From: Bin5 sp965220715 | Lineage (GTDB): Bacteria; Chloroflexota; Anaerolineae; Caldilineales; Caldilineaceae | Length of the DNA stretch: 64,000 bases | Direction: 5' to 3' | Assembly: GCA_965220715.1 (NCBI GenBank) | Contig: OZ244843.1 | Location: 5,394,001 to 5,458,000, forward strand | In this document: piece after piece, positions 35,533 to 43,978 of the stretch | Layout: each line of letters begins with the position of its first letter | Position numbering within the stretch: the stretch's first letter is position 1 | The notes under the pieces: model-generated | Seen by the model: the letters and a program-made list of their open reading frames with translations, nothing else | Databases searched by the model: none | What the model was told of the DNA's origin: nothing | Position numbers and translations under genes: made by a program

Positions 35533-36690
35533 GTGGTTGCGCTTATGCGGCAGTTGAACTGCGTGCAGATCGATCCGATCCGGGCGGTAGAGCGGACACA
35601 GCTGCTGGTGCTGTGGAGCCGGATGGGGAGATTCGAGCCGTCACTGCTGGACGATTTGCAGGAGGAGCGCCTGATCATCGAGGCATGGGCACACTGCGCG
35701 TCTTTTGTGCTGACAGAGGATTATTCTCTGTTTCGGCGCTGGACTGGACGGGCCTACACCAGTTCCGGCGTATGGTCGGAGCGGGTACGGGCGTGGATGG
35801 AGGAGAATGCGGAGCTGGAGGCGCATATAATAGAGCGTCTGGGGGCGGACGGGCCTCTGTCGTCGAAAGGGTTTGCGGACCTGGCGGTCATTCCCTGGGA
35901 ATCGGCTGGTTGGACCAGTGGGAGCACGGTTACGCGCATGCTCGACTTTCTGGACCGGAGAGGTGTGGTGATGTGTGTGGGGCGGCGGGGAAACCAGAAG
36001 TTTTGGCATTTGCGGGATGCGTGGCTGCCGGAGTGGGCGGACCAGGAGTTGCCGGGGGAGGAGGAGGTTGTGCGGCTGGCCTGCCAACGCTCGCTGAAGG
36101 CGTTGGGGGTGGCGAACCGGAAGCAGATCAACAACCATTTCATGCGCGGGATGTACCCGAAGCTGGGGGCACGGCTGACGGAACTGGCGGCGGAGGAGGT
36201 AGTGCTGGCGGCGCAGATCGTGGGCGAAGACGGGCCGTGGGCGGGCGAATGGTATATCCACCGGGAATCATTGGCGCTGCTGGAGTCGATGCGGGCGGGC
36301 GGATGGGCGCCGCGCACGGTTTTTCTGTCGCCATTCGACAATCTCATCTGTGACCGGGAACGGACGGAGCAGTTTTTCAGGTTCCACTACCGAATGGAGA
36401 TTTACGTGCCAAAAGCCAAGCGGCAGTACGGCTATTATGTGATGCCATTGCTGCAGGGCGACCGTTTTAGCGGGAGGATGGATTCGAAGATTGATCGCAA
36501 GACGGGGGTCTACCATATCCTGGCATTGTATCCGGAAGAGGATGCGCGCATTGACGCTGAGTCCGGGGCGGCAGTTGCGGAGTCACTGCTGGAGTTGGCC
36601 CAGTTTATCGGCGCGCAAGGTGTCGAGCTGGGTGAGCGGATCCCTGGGGCCTGGCGGGTTGCATTGGAGGAGGTCAGGCAGCGTTTATGA
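35533..36690 (+). CDS. YcaQ/AlkX-like winged-helix DNA glycosylase family protein
   Basis: 385 residues if read from GTG 35533, the first standard start. The family core is clear: CVQIDPIRAVERTQLLVLWSR (with a QxD motif like the catalytic QxD/QxQ of AlkX), AHCASFVLTEDY, LDRRGVV and VFLSPFDNLICDR. The same frame is open from 35410, and 35446-35532 encodes ITLTDIEARRLAIAAQGLAG, which matches the normal N-terminus of the family. That region has no ATG, GTG or TTG, so either a rare start codon is used or the 5' end has been damaged. Family members unhook interstrand crosslinks or excise alkylated bases. The stop overlaps the next start by four bases. Confidence 0.82.
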   Translation: MVALMRQLNCVQIDPIRAVERTQLLVLWSRMGRFEPSLLDDLQEERLIIEAWAHCASFVLTEDYSLFRRWTGRAYTSSGVWSERVRAWMEENAELEAHIIERLGADGPLSSKGFADLAVIPWESAGWTSGSTVTRMLDFLDRRGVVMCVGRRGNQKFWHLRDAWLPEWADQELPGEEEVVRLACQRSLKALGVANRKQINNHFMRGMYPKLGARLTELAAEEVVLAAQIVGEDGPWAGEWYIHRESLALLESMRAGGWAPRTVFLSPFDNLICDRERTEQFFRFHYRMEIYVPKAKRQYGYYVMPLLQGDRFSGRMDSKIDRKTGVYHILALYPEEDARIDAESGAAVAESLLELAQFIGAQGVELGERIPGAWRVALEEVRQRL

Positions 36691-38900
36691 CTGCATCCGG
36701 ACAGACGGCTTCATCGCAATCGACAAGTGCGTCGGCCCGCTTCGGTACGTTTGGCGGCGTGTTCACGCCGAACGTGCTGACGATTCTGGGGCTGATACTG
36801 TTTTTGCGGGCGGGCTGGGTAGTGGGCCAGGCCGGACTGTTGGGCGCGCTGCTGATCGTGGCGATCGCCAACTTGATCAGCTATCTGACCGGTCTGTCGC
36901 TGTCAGCGATTGCGACATCGATGAATGTGCGCGCTGGCGGCAAGTATTATCTGATATCGCGGACGCTTGGGCGTGAAATCGGCGGTGCGATCGGCGTGCC
37001 GCTGTATTTGTCGCAGGCGATCTCGGTAGCATTCTACATCATCGGTTTCACCGAGGCATTGGAGGGGATCGCGTTTTTCAGCCGGATCGATTCCCGGTTG
37101 CTGGCGACATTGATTGCGCTGGTCTTCGCTGTTGTCGCTTTCATTGGCGCGGACTTCGCGATAAAGATACAGTACTTCATTCTGGCAGCGTTGCTGGCGG
37201 CGCTGCTCTCGTTTTTCGCGGGAGGTTGGGGGGCGATCCAGGCTCCGACTCTGACTGCCAACTATGGCGAGGGCATGAATTTCTGGAGTGTTTTCGCGGT
37301 CTTCTTCCCGGCGGTGACCGGGATCGCGGTGGGCGCGAGCATGTCGGGTGATCTGAAGGATCCGGGCAGGAGCATTCACAAGGGCACAATTCTATCGGTG
37401 CTCGTTACGGCTGGAATCTACTTAGGTTCGGTAGTGTGGCTTTCGTTGCATGGCACGGCGGATGAGTTGAAGAGCAATACGTTGATCATGCGGGACATTG
37501 CTCTGTTTCCGCCCCTGATTTTGATCGGGGTCTGGTCGGCGACGCTTTCGTCGGCTTTGGGCAGCATTATCGCGGCGCCGCGGACGTTGCAGGCGATGGC
37601 GCGGGACGGGATCGTGCCACGGGTGCTCGGCTCCCGCCTGGGCAGCAGGACCGAGCCACGCGTCGGCGTCATCGTGACAGCAGCAGTTGCGTTTGCGATC
37701 ATCTGGGCGGGCGATCTCAATGTTGTGGCGCCGATCATCACGATGTTTTTCCTGAATACGTACGGGATGACGAACCTGGTGGCGGGTATCGAGAAACTGG
37801 TGGGCAATCCCAGTTTCCGGCCGCGGGCGAAGATCCATCCCGGGTTTTCATTGCTGGGCGCGGCGGGATGCTACGGGGCGATGTTCGTGATCAATCCGGT
37901 GGCGACGATCATTGCGATTCTGATCAGCTATGGCATCTACTTTTACCTGGAGCGGCGTTCGACGATTCGTACGTGGGGCGACGTGCGCAACGGGATCTGG
38001 TTTGCGCTGGCGCGGCGGGCGCTGCTGAATCTGGAGCGTTCGGTCTATCATGCGAAGAACTGGCGGCCGAATATTCTGGTATTCACGGGCCAGCCGCATA
38101 ACCGGGCGCCGCTGGTGGAGGTTGCCAATTTGCTGACGCGGGGATATGGCATTGTGTCGTTTTATCAGCTGCTGGTGGGGGATGTCGAACAGCTGGCAGG
38201 GCGACGGCTGCGCAGTGTGGCGCGGCGTCAGATCCGCACATTCATCAGCGAGCAGAACATGTCGGCCTTTGCGGAGGCTGACATTGTGGAGGATTTTTAC
38301 GCGGGCGCGGTAATGGTGTGTCAGGCGCACGGGGTGGGGGAGCTTGAGCCGAACACGGTATTGATGGGCTGGAGTGATACGGAAGGCGGACGCACGTTGT
38401 CATTGCGGCTGTTGTCGACATTGTACGCGCTGGACAAGTCGGTGCTGTTCCTGCATCACGACGAGACGCGCGGGTTCGGCAAACACAAGGTGATCGATGT
38501 GTGGTGGCGGGGGCGCAGCGGGAATGGTGATCTGATGCTGCTGTTGGCGCATATTATTGCGCAGAATCCAACTTGGGACGGGGCATCGATTCGGCTGCTG
38601 CAGATTTTGCCGCGCGGGGAGGGACGGGAACGGACAGAGGCGCATCTGCGGGCGCTGTTGGACAGTGTGCGGGTGAACGCGGAGCCGGTGGTGATCGTTC
38701 CACCGCAGGATGAGCCGTTTCCGGAGACGGTGCAGAGGTGGAGCAGGCAGACTGATTTGACGTTGGTGGGGATGAATCGGCCGGATGCGGAGGATCGGGT
38801 GAGGTATGGGAATCAGCTGAATGATTGGATCAGTACGGTGGGGACGGTGTTGTTGATTCACAGCGGACAGACGGAGGATTTGCTGGAGACGGGGGGGTGA
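36687..38900 (+). CDS. Cation-chloride cotransporter-like APC permease (SLC12 type)
   Basis: 737 residues. About 12 membrane helices lie within the first 430 residues, beginning FGTFGGVFTPNVLTILGLILFLRAGWVVGQAG, a signature of Na-K-Cl cotransporter relatives. ISYGIYFYLERR ends the membrane part. The C-terminal cytoplasmic region of about 300 residues (NWRPNILVFTGQPHNRAPLVEVAN and following) matches the SLC12 C-terminal type. It probably moves chloride with cations or amino acids. Its start overlaps the preceding glycosylase-like gene by four bases, although no functional link is apparent. Confidence 0.9.
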   Translation: MTASGQTASSQSTSASARFGTFGGVFTPNVLTILGLILFLRAGWVVGQAGLLGALLIVAIANLISYLTGLSLSAIATSMNVRAGGKYYLISRTLGREIGGAIGVPLYLSQAISVAFYIIGFTEALEGIAFFSRIDSRLLATLIALVFAVVAFIGADFAIKIQYFILAALLAALLSFFAGGWGAIQAPTLTANYGEGMNFWSVFAVFFPAVTGIAVGASMSGDLKDPGRSIHKGTILSVLVTAGIYLGSVVWLSLHGTADELKSNTLIMRDIALFPPLILIGVWSATLSSALGSIIAAPRTLQAMARDGIVPRVLGSRLGSRTEPRVGVIVTAAVAFAIIWAGDLNVVAPIITMFFLNTYGMTNLVAGIEKLVGNPSFRPRAKIHPGFSLLGAAGCYGAMFVINPVATIIAILISYGIYFYLERRSTIRTWGDVRNGIWFALARRALLNLERSVYHAKNWRPNILVFTGQPHNRAPLVEVANLLTRGYGIVSFYQLLVGDVEQLAGRRLRSVARRQIRTFISEQNMSAFAEADIVEDFYAGAVMVCQAHGVGELEPNTVLMGWSDTEGGRTLSLRLLSTLYALDKSVLFLHHDETRGFGKHKVIDVWWRGRSGNGDLMLLLAHIIAQNPTWDGASIRLLQILPRGEGRERTEAHLRALLDSVRVNAEPVVIVPPQDEPFPETVQRWSRQTDLTLVGMNRPDAEDRVRYGNQLNDWISTVGTVLLIHSGQTEDLLETGG

Positions 38901-38909
38901 GGGGGGCCG

Positions 38910-39676
38910 CGAAGGGGCGCGGAGAACATCTTAAACCCATTTTATCCACGGAGGACCACGAAGAACACCTTAAACCCTTTATATCCGCGAAGGGCCGCGA
39001 AGAAAACCTTTACTTCTTTTTGTCCACGAAGGGCCGCGAAGGACCACGGAGAAAACCTTTACTTCTTTTTGTCCACGGAGGGCCACGGAGGACCACGGAG
39101 AACACCTTTACTTCTTTTTGTCCACGGAGGGCCGCGAAGGGCCACGAAGAACACCTTTACTTCTTTTTGTCCACGGAGGGCCGCGAAGGGCCACGAAGAA
39201 CACCTTTACTTCTTTTTGTCCACGGAGGGCCGCGAAGGACCACGGAGAACACCTTCACTTCTTTTTGTCCACGGAGGGCCACGGAGGACCACGGAGAACA
39301 CCTTTACTTCTTTTTGTCCACGGAGGGCCGCGAAGGGCCACGAAGAACACCTTTACTTCTTTTTGTCCACGGAGGGCCGCGAAGGACCACGGAGAACACC
39401 TTCACTTCTTTTTGTCCACGGAGGGCCACGAAGGGCCGCGGAGAAAACCTTTGCTTCTTTTTGTCCACGGAGGGCCGCGGAGGGGCGGGGAGAACACTTT
39501 AACTTCTTTTTGTCCACGGAGGGCCGCGAAGGACCACGGAGAACACCTTCACTTCTTTTTGTCCACGGAGGGCCGCGAAGGACCACGGAGAACACCTTCA
39601 CTTCTTTTTGTCCACGGAGGGCCACGAAGGGCCGCGGAGAACACCTTTTACACCTTTTTTGTCCACGAAAGGCACG
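38910..39676 (+). repeat. Array A: TCCACGGAGG-type tandem repeat, 49-bp unit
   Basis: From 39023 to 39611 the start of the unit (TCCACGGAGGGCC or TCCACGAAGGGCC) recurs at exactly 49 bp, giving 13 units, with looser copies before and after. Each unit holds three 10-bp purine-rich blocks (CCACGGAGGG-like), then AACACC and a pyrimidine stretch TTTACTTCTTTTTG. Because 49 is one more than a multiple of three and the unit lacks stops, long frames open in all three phases; these are not genes. Confidence 0.92.
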
Positions 39677-39756
39677 AGAATTGGGCGGGAAACGGGGCGA
39701 TCGTGGCGGGTGGCAGTGGCGTTCGCTTGGATAGGCGGCGTGTGGTGGCGGGGCGT

Positions 39757-39960
39757 GGTTTTGGAGGGGGGCGTTGCGGGGGGAATCCCCCCGCACAAGG
39801 GAGGGCCGAAGGCCCGACCGCCCCAATGGGCGACAGCCCCTGGCGGCGCCTGCGGAGCGGCGACCGCCAGCGCCCTGAGCCGCCTTAGCGGCGAAGGGTG
39901 CGCAGGCACGCCTTAGCGGGCCGGAGCCGCCGGAGGGCGTCTGCGCCCGCAGGCGTCCAA
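39757..39960. repeat. GC-rich palindromic element, second copy, with further hairpins
   Basis: 39757-39823 repeats 33099-33166: GGTTTTGGA, GGCGTTGCGGGGG, then CCCCGCACAAGGGAGGG and the hairpin GGGCCGAAGGCCC. 39824-39960 continues with several GC-rich inverted repeats (for example CTTAGCGGC, CGCCTGCGGAGCGGCG). No gene is visible. Confidence 0.65.
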
Positions 39961-40113
39961 AGGCGAGGAGTGAGGGGAGAGGAGTGAGGAGTGAGAAACT
40001 CCTGCGCTGGACTCACTCGGGGTGGGGGAAGGCGGTTGGGGGTGAGGCGCTCGCGGTCGTAGGGATTGGGGATGCGCGGTCTTGTTGCGGGACTGTTCTT
40101 AGGATATTGGCTG

Positions 40114-40155
40114 TGCTATACTGGATTTTTCCGGGGAGAGAATATGCTCTCTCCC
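40114..40155 (+). promoter_or_regulatory. Extended -10 promoter and leader hairpin before the aldolase gene
   Basis: TGC-TATACT (40114-40122) is an extended -10 element without a clear -35 box. A hairpin GGGAGAG/CTCTCCC (40134-40140 and 40149-40155) with an eight-base loop and a pyrimidine tail TTCTCTTTTCTC follows directly in the leader and may act as an attenuator. Confidence 0.4.
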
Positions 40156-40229
40156 TTCTCTTTTCTCGCCCAGGCTGGCCTCTGCAGCAGCGGATGGTCA
40201 GAACGCCAACCCAACCGGAGAATATAACA

Positions 40230-41015
40230 ATGCGCGCGAATGCGATTCGCAATCTGCTCGATCAAGGTAAGCCGACGCTGGCAACGCACATACACAGTGT
40301 GTGGCCGAACGTTGTGGAAGCTTTGGGCCACACGGGCCTGTACGATTATGTGGAGTTTGTGGCTGAGTATGGGACGTATACGCTGCACGACCTGGACAAT
40401 ATTTGCCGTGCGGCGGAGCTTTATGGGCTGGGCTCGATGATCAAGATCGATTGGGCTAACAATGAGTTTGTTGCCCAGCGGGCGGTCGGGTCCGGGTTCA
40501 ACAGTGTACTTTTTTCGGATGTGCGGTCGGCTGCGGGCGCGGCCGATTGTGTGAGCTATGTGCGGGCGGATTCGCCGGAGGCGGGCGGCACGTTCGGCGT
40601 GGCGACGCGGCGGTTTTCGTACATGAGGTACGGGGGCAGTGAGGCGTATGTGCGGGCGCTGGACGACATTGTGGTGGCGCTGATGCTGGAGAAGAAGCCG
40701 GCGCTGGATGAGCTGGACGCGATTCTGGCGGTTGACGGGGTGGAGATGCTGCAGTGGGGGCCATCCGATTTTTCGATGAGTATCGGCAAGGCGGGACAGC
40801 GGGGGGCTGCAGAGGTGGAGGCGGGGGCGCAGAAGGTGATCGATGACTGCCTGGCGACGGGCGTTCATCCGCGCATTGAGATTGGCAGTGCGGACGATGC
40901 GAAGCGGTATCTGGACATGGGAGCGCGGCACTTCTGTGTCGGCACGGACATCGCGATCTTACACCAGTGGTGGCAGAGGGAAGGGGAGAGTCTGCGAAAG
41001 GCGCTGGACGAGTAA
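40230..41015 (+). CDS. HpcH/HpaI-family aldolase (citrate-lyase-like)
   Basis: 261 residues from ATG 40230, with CGGAG nine bases upstream; reading from farther upstream adds residues from repeat DNA. It is a TIM-barrel class II aldolase of the HpcH/HpaI family: YDYVEFVAEYGTYTLHDLDN, SGFNSVLFSDVRSA and VDGVEMLQWGPSDFSMSIG. Members cleave 2-keto-3-deoxy acids with a divalent metal. The usual Gln-rich substrate loop differs, so the substrate is uncertain. Confidence 0.85.
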   Translation: MRANAIRNLLDQGKPTLATHIHSVWPNVVEALGHTGLYDYVEFVAEYGTYTLHDLDNICRAAELYGLGSMIKIDWANNEFVAQRAVGSGFNSVLFSDVRSAAGAADCVSYVRADSPEAGGTFGVATRRFSYMRYGGSEAYVRALDDIVVALMLEKKPALDELDAILAVDGVEMLQWGPSDFSMSIGKAGQRGAAEVEAGAQKVIDDCLATGVHPRIEIGSADDAKRYLDMGARHFCVGTDIAILHQWWQREGESLRKALDE

Positions 41016-41063
41016 CTGCAGTGGATAGTGGATAGTGGATAGTGGATAGTGGATAGTGGATAG
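41013..41063. repeat. Heptamer repeat AGTGGAT
   Basis: AACTGCAGTGGATAGTGG followed by perfect AGTGGAT units, about six in all. It is the clearest copy of the AACTGCAG-heptamer family and separates the aldolase and S23-like genes. Confidence 0.8.
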
Positions 41064-41113
41064 TACGAGCGGCTCACATTCAGATGGTAGCAATCGAGTT
41101 GGCAGGGAGTCAT

Positions 41114-41485
41114 ATGAGGTCAATAAGATCGTATCGGGACTTGATGGTGTGGCAGAAGTCTATCGACTTGACGGTACGGACTTACGAGCTTACGAGACGC
41201 TTCCCTGCCGAGGAGAGGTACGGACTTACTTCGCAGATGCGACGGGCGGCAGCCTCGGTTCCAGCGAACATCGCGGAAGGGCAGGCAAGGCGCTCAACAG
41301 GAGAATTCCTTCAGTCGCTTGGTATTGCGCGAGGATCTTTGGCCGAAGTGGAAACTTTCCTGACTTTATCCGAAAGGCTGGGGCTGATTCGAAGCGAGAC
41401 CAGGGACAATGTACTGGAAAACTGCGCCGAGATCAACAAAATGCTGACGGGCCTGATGCGCTCGCTTTCTAAGGGCAGGGGGTAA
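41114..41485 (+). CDS. Four-helix bundle protein (S23/IVS-type)
   Basis: 123 residues from ATG 41114, with CAGGGAG upstream. The start MRSIRSYRDLMVWQKSIDLTV, then TSQMRRAAASVPANIAEGQAR and FLQSLGIARGSLAEVET, define the 23S-rRNA-intervening-sequence protein family. Such proteins form pentameric four-helix bundles. Some are encoded within rRNA insertions, but this one is not near any rRNA. Function unknown. Confidence 0.85.
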   Translation: MRSIRSYRDLMVWQKSIDLTVRTYELTRRFPAEERYGLTSQMRRAAASVPANIAEGQARRSTGEFLQSLGIARGSLAEVETFLTLSERLGLIRSETRDNVLENCAEINKMLTGLMRSLSKGRG

Positions 41486-41508
41486 CTGCAGGGGATAGTG
41501 GGGCGGGT

Positions 41509-42534
41509 TTAGCCTACTCTGTCGAGGAAGCGGGCGTCGTTGGTGAAGAAGTAGCGGATGTCGTCGATGCCGTATTTGAGCATGGCGATGCGCTCGGGGC
41601 CCATGCCGAAGGCGAAGCCGCTGAAGACGGCGGGGTCGTAGCCACCGTTTTGAAGGACGATGGGATGGACCATGCCGGCGCCGAGGATTTCGAGCCAGCC
41701 GGTCTGTTTGCAGATGCGGCAGCCTTTGGCTTCACAAAGGACGCAGCCGGCGTCGACTTCGACGCTAGGCTCGGTGAAGGGGAAGTAGCTTTTGCGGAAG
41801 CGCAGGCTGCGGCCTTCGCCAAACATCTGGTTGGCGAAGTTGACGAGGGTGCCCTTGAGGTCGCTGAAGGTTACGTTGTGGCCGACGACGAGGCCCTCGA
41901 CCTGGTGGAACATCATGTCGTAACGGGCGCTGACGTCCTCGTGGCGGTAGCATTTGCCGGGCAGGATGACGCGGATCGGCTGCGGGCAGTATTCGCGCAT
42001 GGCGTGGATCTGGCCGGGGCTGGTGTGGGTGCGGAGGATGACGCCGGGGGTGGTGGTGTAGAAGGTGTCCCACATGTCGCGGGCGGGATGGCCCTGGGGG
42101 ATGTTGAGGAGGCCGAAGTTGTTTTCGTCGGTTTCGACTTCGGGCGAATCGTAAACCTGGAAGCCCATCTGGCCGAAGATTTGGGCGATTTCGCGCAGTG
42201 TCTGGTTGCTGGGATGGATTTTGCCGAGGGTGGGCCTGCGGCCGGGCAGGGTGACGTCGATACCTTCGGCGGCGAGGGTCAGCTCCATTTCCTGCTGGCG
42301 GATGGCCTCCTGTCGGGTATGGAGGGCGGCCTCGAGCAGGTTTTTTAGTTGGTTGCCGGCGCGGCCGGCTTGTGGTCGTTCGTCGCGCGGGAGGTCGCTT
42401 AGGGCGCGCAGGAAGTCGGTGACGGCGCCGGTGCGGCCGAGGTAGTCGCGGAACCAGGTTTCGGTGGCTTCGACGGTTTGGGTGGCGGCCAGTTCTTGTT
42501 GTGCGCGGTTTTGCAGTTCTTCTAGCGCCTGCAT
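41509..42534 (-). CDS. pheS: Phenylalanine--tRNA ligase alpha subunit
   Basis: 341 residues from ATG 42534 (MQALEELQNRAQQELAATQT), the normal length; reading farther upstream passes into repeat array B and is spurious. Class II synthetase motifs are present: RTHTSPGQIHAM, FHQVEGLVV and FGMGPERIAMLKYGIDDIR. The Zn-like cysteine group CVLCEAKGCRICKQTGW is typical of this subtype. The pheT gene is not adjacent, so the two subunits are encoded separately. A tandem repeat occupies its upstream region. Confidence 0.95.
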   Translation of the reverse strand: MQALEELQNRAQQELAATQTVEATETWFRDYLGRTGAVTDFLRALSDLPRDERPQAGRAGNQLKNLLEAALHTRQEAIRQQEMELTLAAEGIDVTLPGRRPTLGKIHPSNQTLREIAQIFGQMGFQVYDSPEVETDENNFGLLNIPQGHPARDMWDTFYTTTPGVILRTHTSPGQIHAMREYCPQPIRVILPGKCYRHEDVSARYDMMFHQVEGLVVGHNVTFSDLKGTLVNFANQMFGEGRSLRFRKSYFPFTEPSVEVDAGCVLCEAKGCRICKQTGWLEILGAGMVHPIVLQNGGYDPAVFSGFAFGMGPERIAMLKYGIDDIRYFFTNDARFLDRVG

Positions 42535-42639
42535 TTTATTTCTCACACTATTTTTATAGGGTTTTGGGCTGAGGGCTTTTGCGCGCTCGTCAGTTTGGTA
42601 ATGGTAGTGGAAAACGGGTGGAGAGTCAAGGGGGGGGTT

Positions 42640-43240
42640 AGGAACACGCTTTTTGTCCACGGAGGGGAGGGGAGAACTTCTTTTTGTCCACGGAGGACAC
42701 GGAGGGCCACGGAGGGGCACGGAGAACACCTTTTTTGGGGCGCGGCGGGGGGAGAACTTCTTTTTGTCCACGGAGGACACGGAGGGGCACGGAGAACACC
42801 TTTTTTTGGGGCGCGGAGGGGGGAACTTCCTTTTTGTCCACGGAGGACACGGAGGGGCACGGAGAACACCTTTTTTTGGGGCGCGGAGGGGGGAACTTCC
42901 TTTTTGTCCACGGAGGACACGGAGGGGCACGGAGAACACCTTTTTTTGGGGCGCGGCGGGGAGAACTTCCTTTTGTCCACGGAGGACACGGAGGGGCACG
43001 GAGAACACCTTTTTTTGGGGCGCGGAGGGGGGAACTTCCTTTTTGTCCACGGAGGACACGGAGGGGCACGGAGAACACCTTTTTTTGGGGCGCGGAGGGG
43101 GGAACTTCCTTTTTGTCCACGGAGGACACGGAGGGGCACGGAGAACACCTTTTTTGGGGCGCGGAGGGGGGAACTTCCTTTTTGTCCACGGAGGACACGG
43201 AGGGGCACGGAGAACACCTTTTTTGGGGCGCGGGGAATTT
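42640..43240 (+). repeat. Array B: TCCACGGAGG-type tandem repeat, 70-bp unit
   Basis: TCCACGGAGG recurs at 42687, 42767, 42837, 42907, 42976, 43046, 43116 and 43185, a spacing of 69-70 bp after the first. Each unit reads CCACGGAGGACACGGAGGGG, then CACGGAGAACACC, a T run, and GGGGCGCGGAGGGGGGAAC. It fills the gap upstream of pheS. Confidence 0.92.
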
Positions 43241-43287
43241 TGACGGCGCAAGGGGTTTGCTTTGTGTGAGTTGGTGAATGAACGACG

Positions 43288-43665
43288 TTATACGACAAGT
43301 CGCTTACGCTCTAGCTTGCCTTGGCTGCCGAAGTTGAAGAGAAGCCCGACTTTGAGTCCGGTTGCCCTCAGATAGTTGAGAATTTGGGCATCTTCCTTTC
43401 CAGAGAGTTGTTTGAGCGCTTTCATCTCAACGATAATCTGCTCATAGCAAACCAGGTCGGCATAGTATCGCTGGGTAAGGTATTGCCCCTTGTATTCAAT
43501 GCCGATAGGTTTTTCCGCCTCAAAAGGAATTCTTCGAGCGCTCAGTTCGAGCTGCATTGCCTCCTGATATACTTTTTCGAGAAAGCCTGGCCCGAGCGCA
43601 CGATGCACTTCAATCGCCGCCCCAGTGACGGCATAGGTCTCATCCTCCAGTATCAATTCCGTCAT
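43288..43665 (-). CDS. GxxExxY protein
   Basis: 125 residues from ATG 43665 (MTELILEDETYAVTGAAIEVHRALGPGFLEKVYQEAM), preceded by GGAAAGG; an ATG six bases earlier is possible. The naming motif is GFLEKVY, and the core VDLVxxE...K region reads YYADLVCYEQIIVEMKAL, a PD-(D/E)XK-like arrangement. The family is widespread, small and of unknown function. ALKQLSGKEDAQILNYLRATGLKVGLLFNFG is typical of its C-terminal half. Confidence 0.88.
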   Translation of the reverse strand: MTELILEDETYAVTGAAIEVHRALGPGFLEKVYQEAMQLELSARRIPFEAEKPIGIEYKGQYLTQRYYADLVCYEQIIVEMKALKQLSGKEDAQILNYLRATGLKVGLLFNFGSQGKLERKRLVV

Positions 43666-43978
43666 TTCCATCCTTTCCGCTCTGTCCACAAAGGTTTCTC
43701 TTAGTGAAACTTCGAGGATAGAATACCGGCATTTTCCACGAAAGACAAAAGAGATGTTCTCCGCGGACCTTGGCGGACCCAAAGGAGGCTTTTTGCTCGG
43801 GCTTTCGTGGATAGACCAAATAATGATCATGCGAAACTCTGTTCAGACAGACGTCAACAGGCCCTAGTGAACAGCGGGGGATGGGGGAAGGCAATTTTTA
43901 GTTTTTAGTTTTCAGTAACTGCACTCGTACGACGCGCTGGGCGTTGTCTGAATTGGGTTTTTTGGGTTTGAGTTGGCG
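43666..43978. other. Noncoding gap with an inverted relic of the array core
   Basis: 43755-43805 reads GTTCTCCGCGGACCTTGGCG and then GACCCAAAGG, the reverse complement of the array core in decayed form. 43890-43915 has TTTTTAG/TTTTCAG heptamer-like units followed by TAACTGCA. No gene is seen. Confidence 0.45.

Noticed and set aside
38910..39676. Array A considered as a CRISPR array
   Set aside because: Units are contiguous with no unique spacers, the sequence is purine-rich without a palindromic repeat, and no cas gene is present.
38825..39888. Overlapping plus-strand open frames of 220-256 codons in array A, with VHGGPRR-type peptides
   Set aside because: They are produced by stop-free 49-bp units read in three phases. 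No ribosome-binding site, no domain and no codon preference.
42543..43298. Long minus-strand frames in array B, including an N-terminal extension of pheS
   Set aside because: The extension consists of repeated SSVDKK-like peptides. The normal PheS N-terminus begins at 42534.
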